Assembly (NCBI RefSeq): GCF_028657945.1
Contig: NZ_CP059693.1
Coordinates: 4,092,001-4,156,000, forward strand
Reading direction: 5' to 3'
DNA length: 64,000 nt
DNA from: Thalassomonas haliotis
GTDB taxonomy: Bacteria > Pseudomonadota > Gammaproteobacteria > Enterobacterales > Alteromonadaceae
The notes under the pieces were generated by a model. That model had not been told where the DNA came from. It was given only the letters and a program-made list of their open reading frames with translations, and did no database searches. Each line of letters starts with the position of its first letter. Positions within the stretch are counted from its first letter, which is position 1. Below are positions 26,973-35,225 of this stretch, piece after piece. The translations under genes and the position numbers were made by a program.

Positions 26973-28366
26973 CAGAGTCGAAGCATGGCGTTGTAATTGT
27001 CGGTGGCGGCACCGCAGGCATTTCCGCCGCGGCAGAATTAGCCCAGCTTGGCATAAAATCTGTCGTTATTGATGAAGCCCCCAGGATCGGTGGTCCGGTA
27101 TTTAGGGGGCCGTTTCGCGAAGCGATCAGCCTGCCCCACCTGGATGACAATCTGTGCCAAAAGATTGCCGATATCCGGGAGCTTTATCAAAAAAATCAGC
27201 AATATATTGAGTTACGCCTCAATACCCGGGTACTGGGACCTTCTGGTGAAAGCGCCCTGTTAGCACGCCACCAGGATGAAATTTTTGAAATTCCCTACGA
27301 GCAACTTATCGTGGCAACCGGTTGTCACGAACGCAGTGTGCCTTTTGACGGCTGGCAAATACCCGGAGTGATGCTGCTCGGCGGTGTACAGCTACAGCTG
27401 AAATCCGGTCTGGTCAAACCGGGCCAGCGCATGGCCGTTGTCGGCACCGGGCCCTTGCTGCCGCTGGTAGCAACCCAGCTGCATAAAGCCGGCGTTGTTG
27501 TTACCGGTGTTTTTGAAGCAGGCAAATTTAGCAATTTCGCCAAAGAAAGCCGTGCTTTTCTCAACCGCCCCATGCTGACATTGGAAGGCATGGGATTACT
27601 CACTTACCTTAAAACCAACGGTATCCCCATGCATTATGGCATGGGCATAGTGTCTGCCAGCGGTGAAGACAGCCTGACCGGTATCACTGTTGCCCAATAT
27701 GACCAGGACTGGTATCCGGTTAAAGGCACGGAAAAATCACTCGATGTCGACTGTCTGGCTGTGGGTTATGGCTTTGTCTCCAGAAACCAGCTCACCCAAT
27801 TGTTAAATATCGCGCACGAAAATTGCCAAATCAGCGGCTTAAAACCCCTGGTTGACGACTGGCAACACTCAAGCCGGCCGGATGTATATATTGCCGGTGA
27901 CAGTGTCGGTATCTTAGGCGGTGAAGCCGCCATGATGGAAGGCCGACTGGCAGCATTATCCATTGCTAAACAGCAAGACATTCTCAGTCTGGAGCAGGCA
28001 CAGGATAAAGCCAAACCCTATAAAAACCTGCTTAATAAAGTCAAAGCCTTCAGAGCCGGTTTTGACCGTATCGGCAGGCGCCGGGAAGGCCTGTTATCGC
28101 TGTTAACACCGGATACCATAGTGTGCCGTTGTGAAAACGTCACCCGGGCCCAGATAGATGAAGTTATCGAACAAGGCGTCAAGGATATTACGTCCTTAAA
28201 AATGCGCACCCGGGCCGGTATGGGGGATTGCCAGGGAAAAACCTGCAACAGCTATTGCCAGGACAGGTTACGTTTCGAACTCAAACAACTGGATGTCGGA
28301 GAAATCAAGCCCAGGTTCCCGCTTGATCCTGTGCCCTTTTCTTCATTATATAAGGAGGTTTTATAA
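26969..28366 (+). CDS. hcnB: Hydrogen cyanide synthase subunit HcnB, FAD/NAD(P)-type
   Basis: 465 residues, the length of Pseudomonas HcnB. An N-terminal dinucleotide fold (IVGGGTAGISAAAEL) is followed by ATGCHERSVPFDGW, a second Rossmann motif (VVGTGPLLPLVA), and IAGDSVGILGGEAAMMEGR. The C-terminal part (about 375-430) has a BFD-like cysteine cluster: VCRCENVTRAQI and RAGMGDCQGKTCNSYC. Several of these strings agree almost word for word with HcnB as I recall it (PGVMLLGG, KMRTRAGMGDCQG, PRFPLDPVPFS). hcnB overlaps hcnA by four bases and hcnC by one base. Confidence 0.87.
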   Translation: MTESKHGVVIVGGGTAGISAAAELAQLGIKSVVIDEAPRIGGPVFRGPFREAISLPHLDDNLCQKIADIRELYQKNQQYIELRLNTRVLGPSGESALLARHQDEIFEIPYEQLIVATGCHERSVPFDGWQIPGVMLLGGVQLQLKSGLVKPGQRMAVVGTGPLLPLVATQLHKAGVVVTGVFEAGKFSNFAKESRAFLNRPMLTLEGMGLLTYLKTNGIPMHYGMGIVSASGEDSLTGITVAQYDQDWYPVKGTEKSLDVDCLAVGYGFVSRNQLTQLLNIAHENCQISGLKPLVDDWQHSSRPDVYIAGDSVGILGGEAAMMEGRLAALSIAKQQDILSLEQAQDKAKPYKNLLNKVKAFRAGFDRIGRRREGLLSLLTPDTIVCRCENVTRAQIDEVIEQGVKDITSLKMRTRAGMGDCQGKTCNSYCQDRLRFELKQLDVGEIKPRFPLDPVPFSSLYKEVL

Positions 28367-29634
28367 TGAAAAAACAATATGATATCGTGATCGCCGGGGG
28401 TGGCGTGATCGGTGCTGCCTGCGCTTATTTTTTAAGCAAGGAAAAAGATCTGAAAATCGCCCTGGTGGACTTAAAAAAACCGGGCAATGCTTCACGAGCT
28501 TCAGCCGGCGGCCTGTGGGCAATAGGCGAGTCGGTAGGTTTAGGCTGCGGCGTGATCTTTTTTAAACAAATGACCCAGCAAAGAGCCGAAGCCGAAGGCA
28601 TTGATGCCGCTGATCTGCCGCCAATGCGGCCGCATATCCTGCCAGATTGCTTTTTTGAGTTCGCGTTAAAAAGCAACGACATGTATCCGGCATTATGGCA
28701 GGAATTAAAAGACAAACACGGGGTGGATTTTAAGTTCGAAAAAACCGGCCTGAAATACATCATGTATGATAAGTTCGATAAACTCTATGCCGACTCCATC
28801 GTAGAACAAATCCCGGGACTGGCAGAGCAAATCAACTGGCTCAGCGCCGAAGAATTAGCCGTTGACGAGCCGCATATCAATGCCGATGCCATAGGCGCAC
28901 TGGAGTTTGCCTGTGATCATCAAGTCAATCCCTACCGCTTAAACGAAGCCTACCTCGAAGCCGCCCGGCAAAACGGCGTAGAGCTGTTTTTGCAAACCTC
29001 GGTCACCGGGGTAGAAAAACAAGGTAATCAGATCACCGGCGTGGTAACCGATGCAGGAACCCTTTCCTGTAACACTATGATCAATGCCGCCGGAGCCTGG
29101 GCCGCCGAATTAAGCGAGATGGCCACCGGTGTCCGTATCCCGGTCAGCCCGGTCAAAGGACAGATCATCTTATCCGAGCGTTTACCGCAAATCCTCAAGG
29201 GCTGTGTATCTACCACGGATTGTTATATCGCACAAAAAGATAACGGTGAAGTGCTGATCGGCAGTACCACGGAAGAAAAAGGCTTTGATACCACCAATAC
29301 CTTACCTGAAATTAGAGAGCTGGCTAATGGCGCTATGCGCTGTATCCCACAACTTAAGCAGATGAATATCAAACGCTGCTGGGCGGGATTAAGGCCGGGC
29401 ACCCCGGACGAACTGCCGGTACTGGGAAAAATGGACGGTGTCGAAGGTTATATCAACGCCTGTGGCCATTTCAGGACCGGGATATTAACCTCTGCCATCA
29501 CAGGTAAGCTGGTAAATGATCTTTACCGGGGACTGCCTTTAGATATAGATATCACACCATTTGCATACGCCCGTTTTCTTAAGCAGGAAAACGAGCAGCA
29601 GCAAACCCCTGAAGTGGAAGAAGAGCTGGCTTAA
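28366..29634 (+). CDS. hcnC: Hydrogen cyanide synthase subunit HcnC, DAO-family flavoprotein
   Basis: 422-residue FAD-dependent amine oxidase of the DAO family and the catalytic subunit of HCN synthase. N-terminal FAD fold IVIAGGGVIGAACAYFL. The strongest evidence is the string RASAGGLWAIGESVGLG with the following CGVIFF, which I recall as characteristic of HcnC and which differs from glycine oxidase and D-hydroxyproline dehydrogenase beta chains. Other shared parts are LEFACDHQVNP, AQKDNGEVLIGSTTE and GHFRTGILTSAITG near the C-terminus. AAGGAGG seven bases before the ATG gives strong translation. A hairpin follows at 29686-29715. Confidence 0.88.
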   Translation: MKKQYDIVIAGGGVIGAACAYFLSKEKDLKIALVDLKKPGNASRASAGGLWAIGESVGLGCGVIFFKQMTQQRAEAEGIDAADLPPMRPHILPDCFFEFALKSNDMYPALWQELKDKHGVDFKFEKTGLKYIMYDKFDKLYADSIVEQIPGLAEQINWLSAEELAVDEPHINADAIGALEFACDHQVNPYRLNEAYLEAARQNGVELFLQTSVTGVEKQGNQITGVVTDAGTLSCNTMINAAGAWAAELSEMATGVRIPVSPVKGQIILSERLPQILKGCVSTTDCYIAQKDNGEVLIGSTTEEKGFDTTNTLPEIRELANGAMRCIPQLKQMNIKRCWAGLRPGTPDELPVLGKMDGVEGYINACGHFRTGILTSAITGKLVNDLYRGLPLDIDITPFAYARFLKQENEQQQTPEVEEELA

Positions 29635-29685
29635 ACAGCACATTTTCCTAAGTTCATCACCAGCCGTTCACACTGATGAATACTG

Positions 29686-29715
29686 AATAAGGGAAAGCTG
29701 CGGCTTTCCCTTATT
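29686..29715 (+). terminator. Hairpin after hcnC
   Basis: AATAAGGGAAAG (29686-29697) pairs perfectly with CTTTCCCTTATT (29704-29715), loop CTGCGG, 51 bp after the hcnC stop. The following bases are GTAATAAAAAAG, so there is no T-run on the plus strand; the minus strand has T's only before the stem. Confidence 0.6.
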
Positions 29716-29849
29716 GTAATAAAAAAGCACAACAGCACACACGCCAACGCCATTGCCGCAGCCCGGGGTACTTGCCCTGGTTACTCCTGCCCTGTTATCC
29801 AACGCAGAGACCTTAATACATCAAGATCATAAGATAAAGCCGCTAAAGC

Positions 29850-30083
29850 ATGGACAGCCTTGATCCGAGCCAAACTATTGCTATCAAGATGGACTCGCTG
29901 CCACTGTAATTGAATGGCATGGTCACTGGCATTGTTTTTAGGCCTTCGATAAGCCTAAAGCGGATAGGCCGGCTTCCATCCCCTAAGCCGGTAGCCAAGG
30001 CATGGCTGGTCAGCTATTCAACCGACACCGGGCATATCAATACGCAGCCCGGTCTGGTACTCCTGCTTCCTCCACATAATTAA
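29850..30083 (+). pseudogene. Possible degraded coding fragment
   Basis: From ATG 29850 one frame runs to TAA 30081-30083 with a single in-frame TAA at 29907-29909. The second part, 57 codons, contains protein-like text (VAKAWLVSYSTDTGHI). No family is recognised and no ribosome site is clear. It may be the remnant of a gene lost beside the tRNA array, or chance openness of 78 codons. Low confidence. Confidence 0.25.
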
Positions 30084-30232
30084 TGGAGTCAAAAGCAAGC
30101 AATTCAGATCATAAGGAAACACAGCTAAACGAATGAAAACGGATAAATTTAATCTGGGAAATTTAAAGAATTAAAATGAAATTGATTTAGAGAATGAATT
30201 TTCTGATATTTACAGGCAGGTTTGAGTAAATG

Positions 30233-30309
30233 TGGCGGAGTGGACGGGACTCGAACCCGCGACCCCCGGCGTGACAGGCCGGTATTCTAACCAACTGAAC
30301 TACCACTCC
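30233..30309 (-). tRNA. tRNA-Asp (GTC), copy 1
   Basis: 77 nt including an encoded CCA end. The acceptor stem GGAGTGG pairs with CCACTCC, the anticodon loop CTGTCAC gives anticodon GTC, and the T loop is TTCGAGT. Identical to the other seven copies; last in the direction of transcription. Confidence 0.97.
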
Positions 30310-30365
30310 GCGATATCTACTGCTTTATTGAGATTTTTCCGGTTCTCATAACCTGGTAAAGAAGG

Positions 30366-30442
30366 TGGCGGAGTGGACGGGACTCGAACCCGCGACCCCC
30401 GGCGTGACAGGCCGGTATTCTAACCAACTGAACTACCACTCC
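30366..30442 (-). tRNA. tRNA-Asp (GTC), copy 2
   Basis: Identical 77-nt gene with CCA encoded. The spacers flanking it resemble each other (AACCAGGTAAAG), which points to recent tandem duplication with a unit of about 143 bp. Confidence 0.97.
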
Positions 30443-30508
30443 GCGATATGTCTTTACGATAGAGATTTGCTTAATAAGCGCTGGTTCTCAAAACCAGGTA
30501 AAGATAAG

Positions 30509-30585
30509 TGGCGGAGTGGACGGGACTCGAACCCGCGACCCCCGGCGTGACAGGCCGGTATTCTAACCAACTGAACTACCACTCC
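30509..30585 (-). tRNA. tRNA-Asp (GTC), copy 3
   Basis: Identical 77-nt gene with CCA encoded. The distances from copy 2 and to copy 4 are both 143 bp, with closely similar spacers. Confidence 0.97.
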
Positions 30586-30651
30586 GCGATATGTCTTTAC
30601 CGTTGAGATTTGTTTAATAAACGCTGGCTCTCAAAACCAGGTAAAGATAGG

Positions 30652-30728
30652 TGGCGGAGTGGACGGGACTCGAACCCGCGACCCCCGGCGTGACAGGCCG
30701 GTATTCTAACCAACTGAACTACCACTCC
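30652..30728 (-). tRNA. tRNA-Asp (GTC), copy 4
   Basis: Identical 77-nt gene with CCA encoded; its downstream spacer is a close copy of the one after copy 3. Confidence 0.97.
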
Positions 30729-30817
30729 GCGATATAATCTTTACGGTAGAGATTTATACCTTTACAGGTATCGGCTCTCAAAGCCTGAAATCTAAAGAAT
30801 TGAAGGATAAAGGAATG

Positions 30818-30894
30818 TGGCGGAGTGGACGGGACTCGAACCCGCGACCCCCGGCGTGACAGGCCGGTATTCTAACCAACTGAACTACCACTCC
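30818..30894 (-). tRNA. tRNA-Asp (GTC), copy 5
   Basis: Identical 77-nt gene with CCA encoded. The spacer to copy 4 is the longest in the array (89 bp) and retains part of the spacer repeat. Confidence 0.97.
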
Positions 30895-30949
30895 GCAGTA
30901 TAACTTTTACTTCTTTTCTGCTTCTGCTGCATATATCCGTATTAAAATG

Positions 30950-31026
30950 TGGCGGAGTGGACGGGACTCGAACCCGCGACCCCCGGCGTGACAGGCCGGT
31001 ATTCTAACCAACTGAACTACCACTCC
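30950..31026 (-). tRNA. tRNA-Asp (GTC), copy 6
   Basis: Identical 77-nt gene with CCA encoded; 55-bp spacer to copy 5. Confidence 0.97.
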
Positions 31027-31072
31027 GCGATATTTTAACTACGAACAAAAAGTTGTTTTTACTGTGCATCAT

Positions 31073-31149
31073 TGGCGGAGTGGACGGGACTCGAACCCGC
31101 GACCCCCGGCGTGACAGGCCGGTATTCTAACCAACTGAACTACCACTCC
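31073..31149 (-). tRNA. tRNA-Asp (GTC), copy 7
   Basis: Identical 77-nt gene with CCA encoded; 46-bp spacer to copy 6. Confidence 0.97.
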
Positions 31150-31175
31150 GCAGAGATGCATAAACAGATTTAAAT

Positions 31176-31252
31176 TGGCGGAGTGGACGGGACTCGAACC
31201 CGCGACCCCCGGCGTGACAGGCCGGTATTCTAACCAACTGAACTACCACTCC
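31176..31252 (-). tRNA. tRNA-Asp (GTC), copy 8 (promoter-proximal)
   Basis: Identical 77-nt gene with CCA encoded; 26-bp spacer to copy 7. It is first in the transcript, about 42 bp after the predicted start. Confidence 0.97.
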
Positions 31253-31300
31253 GCGATTTAAACTCTGCGTTTCAACAACAACTCGTTGAATGCGGCGGAG

Positions 31301-31329
31301 ATAATACGGTTATGAAGTGTATCCGTCAA
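31301..31329 (-). promoter_or_regulatory. Near-consensus sigma70 promoter of the tRNA-Asp array
   Basis: On the minus strand TTGACG (31329-31324) and TATTAT (31306-31301) are exactly 17 bp apart. The -10 element is followed by the GC-rich CTCCGCCGC, as in stringently controlled stable-RNA promoters. Start is predicted near 31294. Confidence 0.8.
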
Positions 31330-31455
31330 CATCTTTTTTCATATAATTTACTGGCTGCGCATTTGCTAAACAAAGCGTTCGATTAACGCACATTCTTTGC
31401 CGTTATGGCGCCCGCTTGATGAAGAATTAGCGCCTTATTCAGCCAGCCTTGTCCT

Positions 31456-32784
31456 TTATTCCTGTTCCGCTTCTTCTTCGGCTTCTTGCTTAGCAGAGTT
31501 TTTCTTGCGCCACTGTAAGGTAAAGAACAGCGCCAGGGCGATAAAAAGAATAACGATATTGCCGACCACCACAATAGTGATCATTTCTTCTTGCTTTTTA
31601 GCGGCTTCTTGCTCTTTTCTTATTCTTTCCTGCTCCAGCTCAAACGCCAGTTGTTCCGCCTGCTGCTGGGCAACTTCTTGCTGAGACAACTTTTTCGTTT
31701 GTCCGTCAGCGTCTACGGTAAAATTAATGTCATCTGCTTTGGGTTCAACATTAAAGGCAAATTCAGGGATCACCAAGCGGAACTCGCGGCCATTTTTAGT
31801 CCTGCCAAATGCCCGGGCTTTTACCCGGTAGATACCCGGCTCGGTAAAGGCCAATTCTTTAATACGTTCACCGCCGCTGCCTTCCATAATAGAAAAGGCT
31901 TCCTCTTGACGGTCGGGAAAAACAAAACGTCCCTGGAAAATTAAACTGTCGGGGTCTACAAATTTGTCATCAATAACAAAATGTACCTGATGAAAGCCTT
32001 CTTCTTCATTGGTGGTGTCCACCTTAAGGGTCACCGGCGCCGGCTGCAGAATAACCGGGCTTTGCCTGAGCTCCCGCGTGGCCATCGGCAGTTTGATCAT
32101 ATAAATCGGCTGCCATTCTCCCGGGGCAAAATTAAGCACAAACTCACCGGTAAACAGGTTATCTCCGGCATACTCGTCAAGATCCCTGCCGTCATCACGA
32201 AAGGTGGTTAGTTTTATCGGCTCGGCGCCAAAATTATCATAGGCAGAATTATTGGTACTATAAAAGTCGACATCAAGGTTGATCACATCCCTGAAGCCGG
32301 GAATATCGATTGCCCGCTCGCCGTTAAATAACTTCCCGGTGACTTTAAGGGTTTCCCCCGCCAGTAAAATTTCCGGCAAAGACTCCACTTCTATTTTCAC
32401 CTCTGAAAGCACCATGATTTTACTTTCCGGCAATATATTACCTATTGCCTGCCAGGGACCGGGCATAGGTTTTTTAATTTTGATCATGTCATAGGTACTG
32501 TCGTCGTACCATTCCACCTTATCTTCCGGCAGATTGTTTATTTTCAGCTTACTGCCGTCCGGCCGCACCAGAATAATCGGCTGACTGCCATGAGCACGAT
32601 AGAAGATCATGGTCACTTCTTCTATTTGGGCATCGATACGAAAGCGGTTATCGAAATAGGAGATCTGGTTCGTTTTATCGTCCGATTGATAATATTCGAT
32701 TTCATCGGGCAACTGCTGCGCACCGGCAAGCCAGCTTAATAATGACACCGCCGTGAGCAACCAAGCTCTATAAAATACTGCCAT
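31456..32784 (-). CDS. TIGR03503 family membrane-anchored protein
   Basis: 442 residues with an N-terminal signal peptide (about 1-23), a large beta-rich periplasmic part, and a C-terminal charged coiled coil (about 370-400, rich in Gln, Glu and Lys) before one membrane helix (about 404-425) and an acidic tail. These features match the TIGR03503 family of Alteromonadales and Vibrionales; its function is not known, though a von-Willebrand-like binding or adhesion role is sometimes suggested by its layout. It begins 6 bp after dnaQ, so the two are cotranscribed. Confidence 0.8.
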   Translation of the reverse strand: MAVFYRAWLLTAVSLLSWLAGAQQLPDEIEYYQSDDKTNQISYFDNRFRIDAQIEEVTMIFYRAHGSQPIILVRPDGSKLKINNLPEDKVEWYDDSTYDMIKIKKPMPGPWQAIGNILPESKIMVLSEVKIEVESLPEILLAGETLKVTGKLFNGERAIDIPGFRDVINLDVDFYSTNNSAYDNFGAEPIKLTTFRDDGRDLDEYAGDNLFTGEFVLNFAPGEWQPIYMIKLPMATRELRQSPVILQPAPVTLKVDTTNEEEGFHQVHFVIDDKFVDPDSLIFQGRFVFPDRQEEAFSIMEGSGGERIKELAFTEPGIYRVKARAFGRTKNGREFRLVIPEFAFNVEPKADDINFTVDADGQTKKLSQQEVAQQQAEQLAFELEQERIRKEQEAAKKQEEMITIVVVGNIVILFIALALFFTLQWRKKNSAKQEAEEEAEQE

Positions 32785-32790
32785 TGTTTC

Positions 32791-33513
32791 TTATGAACGC
32801 CATAGCGGCGTTCCTCCTTTTGCTGCTACGATAGCCAAACGTTCCTGATGTGCAGTCACTTCATCGGCCGTTGCCGCTAAAACCTTTAACGGCGCTCGCT
32901 CACTCGTTAATCTTCGGATGCTTTTACTGTCGCCGCCGCCGCTGTCATCGGCAGAAAGATTAAAGACTTCCTGTTTACGGGTCATTTCAATGTAAACAAA
33001 AGCCAATAACTGGGCATCGATTAATGCCCCGTGATAAGTACGGTCGATCAATTTATCCACTTTATAGAAGCGGGCGAGATAATCTAAGGTTTTCGGCGAG
33101 CCGAATTCATCTTTGGAGACCTTCAGGGTATCGGTAACGGTACAAATGTCTCCGGTCATGGGCAAATTTTTCCCGACCATGGCAAATTCATGATCCATAA
33201 AGCCGACGTCGAACTTAGCATTATGGATCACTAATTCGGCGCCGCGGATAAAGTCAATAAAGTCATTGGCAACTTGTGAGAATACCGGTTTATCCTGCAG
33301 GAATTCGTTGGTTAAACCATGAACATCAATAACCTCTTGTTCCATAAACTTTAACGGATTGATGTATACATGATAATTGCGCCCGGTTAGCTGACGGTTG
33401 ATCATTTCCACACAACCTATTTCAACAATACGGTGCCCTTCCCGGGTGCTGATACCTGTGGTTTCGGTATCGAGTATGATCAAACGATGTTCTTTATTAT
33501 TTACTTCACTCAC
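32791..33513 (-). CDS. dnaQ: DNA polymerase III epsilon subunit DnaQ
   Basis: 240 residues from GTG 33513, supported by AGGA eight bases upstream and agreement with E. coli DnaQ (243 residues); the frame stays open 57 codons further but that extension is not family-like. DnaQ is the 3'-5' proofreading exonuclease of the replicase. Exo I LDTETTG (Asp15, Glu17), Exo II HNAKFDVGFMDHE and Exo III YHGALIDAQL are intact; the C-terminal part binds the polymerase subunit. Usually rnhA lies divergent from dnaQ; here a metallo-beta-lactamase-fold gene takes that position. Confidence 0.95.
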   Translation of the reverse strand: MSEVNNKEHRLIILDTETTGISTREGHRIVEIGCVEMINRQLTGRNYHVYINPLKFMEQEVIDVHGLTNEFLQDKPVFSQVANDFIDFIRGAELVIHNAKFDVGFMDHEFAMVGKNLPMTGDICTVTDTLKVSKDEFGSPKTLDYLARFYKVDKLIDRTYHGALIDAQLLAFVYIEMTRKQEVFNLSADDSGGGDSKSIRRLTSERAPLKVLAATADEVTAHQERLAIVAAKGGTPLWRS

Positions 33514-33815
33514 TATAGGTATCCTAAAGACGGCAATATGTCGGCTGATGTTAACGCTTAATAAGGTTTCGCGGCGAAAGATAAACGCCACGAACAGGGG
33601 AAAATGGTACACCCTTAATAAAAGCTTGTCGATGCCGCCGGTCAATACAGTGCCATGTACTTGTATATGCCGGGCACAAAACAACCAAGCTTATTATGCT
33701 ATTTGGGCATCAATAGAAAACTCTACAGAATAAATTTCAACAACAAGATAATATTCCTGGCCTCTATATAACCATATAATATATATTATTCCTTTTAGTC
33801 CTTTGGTAGCAAACT

Positions 33816-34685
33816 ATGACCCCTAAGATCAAAGCCCTTTTTCATCAGCCTTCATCCACCTTGTGCTATATAGTCACTTGTCCCGAAAGCCGAAAATGTG
33901 CCGTTATCGACCCGGTATTAGACTTTGATATTTATTCAGGCGCAATAGACACTCAGTTCGCCGCAGGGGTTATCGACTATATCCGGGAAAATGATTTACA
34001 GCTTGAGTGGCTGCTTGAAACCCATGCCCATGCCGACCATGTCACTGCCGCCAGCTATTTAAAAAAGAAACTCGGCGGCAATATCGCCTGCGGCAGTGAA
34101 ATTACCTCGATACAACAAACCTTTAAAGAGGTATTTAACCTCACAACATTAAACACAAACGGCGAGCAGTTTGACCGCCTGCTCCATGACGGTGATCAGT
34201 TAGCGCTTGGCAACTGCAATATCAAGGTACTGGCCACTCCGGGTCATACCCCGGACAGCTTGACCTACCTTATAGGCAACAATGCCTTTATCGGCGATAC
34301 CTTATTTATGCCGGACTCCGGCTCCGCCCGCTGTGACTTTCCCAGCGGCTCGGCGGCGCAGCTTTACCAGTCGATCCAGAAAATCTATCAACTGGGCAAT
34401 GACATCACCCTATATATGTGTCACGACTACCAGCCAAACCAAAGGGCATTAAGATACGCCTGCCCGGTAAGCGAGCAAAAAGAAATGAACATTCATATCG
34501 CCTGCGGAGTCAGCGAGCAGGAATACGTCACCACCCGGCAGCAAAGGGATACCGGATTGGCCATTCCCAGGCTGCTTTACCCTTCCTTGCAATTTAATAT
34601 TATTGCCGGGCAATTACCCGCCGCGGATGAAAGCAATAAACATTATTTAAAGCTGCCGCTAAGCGGCATAGATAAACTCGACTAA
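33816..34685 (+). CDS. Metallo-beta-lactamase-fold hydrolase, persulfide-dioxygenase/Blh-like
   Basis: 289 residues. The metal motif THAHADHV (about 70-77), then GHTPDSL, GDTLF and CHDYQP give a complete set of MBL ligands. The overall pattern, including TCYIV-like start and the DSGSARCDFPSGS segment, resembles the ETHE1/Blh persulfide-dioxygenase group rather than glyoxalase II. Those enzymes oxidise glutathione persulfide in sulfide detoxification. A link to the TusA-like protein or to cyanide handling is only speculative. Followed by a hairpin shared with the convergent DUF2919 gene. Confidence 0.82.
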   Translation: MTPKIKALFHQPSSTLCYIVTCPESRKCAVIDPVLDFDIYSGAIDTQFAAGVIDYIRENDLQLEWLLETHAHADHVTAASYLKKKLGGNIACGSEITSIQQTFKEVFNLTTLNTNGEQFDRLLHDGDQLALGNCNIKVLATPGHTPDSLTYLIGNNAFIGDTLFMPDSGSARCDFPSGSAAQLYQSIQKIYQLGNDITLYMCHDYQPNQRALRYACPVSEQKEMNIHIACGVSEQEYVTTRQQRDTGLAIPRLLYPSLQFNIIAGQLPAADESNKHYLKLPLSGIDKLD

Positions 34686-34720
34686 AGTGAGCCGGTTCGA
34701 ATAAATGAAAAATTAAGGTT

Positions 34721-34741
34721 AAGCTGCCTGCCCGGCAGCTT
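34721..34741. terminator. Hairpin between convergent genes
   Basis: AAGCTGCC - TGCCC - GGCAGCTT, perfect 8-bp stem. It overlaps the stop codon of the minus-strand DUF2919 gene by two bases and likely ends the hydrolase transcript. Confidence 0.6.
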
Positions 34742-35225
34742 ATTCGGGTAGTTTTTCCGGAAATTCCTGCAGGTTGATGGTCATGCGCTCACTGCGAAAA
34801 CAAAAATAAATCAATACCGCAATCACGCTGCCCTGCATTATCAGCCAGGACACAGACAATAACTGCCAGTAAAAAAAACCGAGCAGAGAGACAATAAAGT
34901 CAAAAGCCAGGGCAAAAATTAGCAGGCCGCGGCAATAGGACCAGCTGATCCTGACCCAATTTTTTGCATCCGGGCGGCGCAAACTGATCACCAGCACCAC
35001 AAAAAGTCCCACCGCCCCGGAAACCAAACTCAGGTAAAATAACGCCGTTTGCGGATACAGCCACTGGATAATACCGACCCTGTCCTGCATATTGGTCACC
35101 GACATTAACCAGACCAAATAACCACGCAGCACAAATAACAGCACCAGGTAAATGCTTTTAGATAACTTAAGGCAATCGAATTTATCAAAGTCTTCGACAC
35201 TGTACTGGCTGTACTTATGTCCCAT
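34740..35225 (-). CDS. DUF2919 inner-membrane protein
   Basis: 161 residues with four hydrophobic helices (about 22-42, 55-80, 95-118, 122-145). N-terminal YSVEDFDKFDCLKLSKSIYL and the layout fit the DUF2919 family. Function unknown. Its start overlaps the end of the DUF599 gene by 11 bp, so the two form one transcript. Confidence 0.75.
   Translation of the reverse strand: MGHKYSQYSVEDFDKFDCLKLSKSIYLVLLFVLRGYLVWLMSVTNMQDRVGIIQWLYPQTALFYLSLVSGAVGLFVVLVISLRRPDAKNWVRISWSYCRGLLIFALAFDFIVSLLGFFYWQLLSVSWLIMQGSVIAVLIYFCFRSERMTINLQEFPEKLPE

Larger units (their letters stand above)
29635..30232. other. Gene-poor region between hcnC and the tRNA-Asp array
   Basis: 598 bp. It holds the hcnC-distal hairpin (29686-29715), a possible broken reading frame (29850-30083) containing a CCGGCTT/AAGCCGG inverted repeat at 29969-29991, and an AT-rich stretch before the tRNA genes with no evident terminator for them. 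Confidence 0.5.

Noticed and set aside
26649-29634. First reading of the three-gene operon as D-hydroxyproline dehydrogenase, given the collagen theme
   Set aside because: The architecture is shared, but the diagnostic strings in all three subunits fit HcnABC better. It remains the main alternative.
30365-30550. Open frame across the tRNA-Asp genes (starts MAEWTGLEPATP)
   Set aside because: It is the antisense reading of tRNA-Asp sequence, a well-known false gene; its repeats are simply the tRNA copies.
30233-31252. Regularly spaced near-identical repeats resembling a CRISPR array
   Set aside because: Each repeat folds as a full tRNA-Asp with an encoded CCA, spacers are unequal and partly alike, and no cas genes are near.
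33514-33684. N-terminal extension of DnaQ by 57 codons
   Set aside because: No similarity to DnaQ, and GTG 33513 has a proper ribosome site and gives the normal length.
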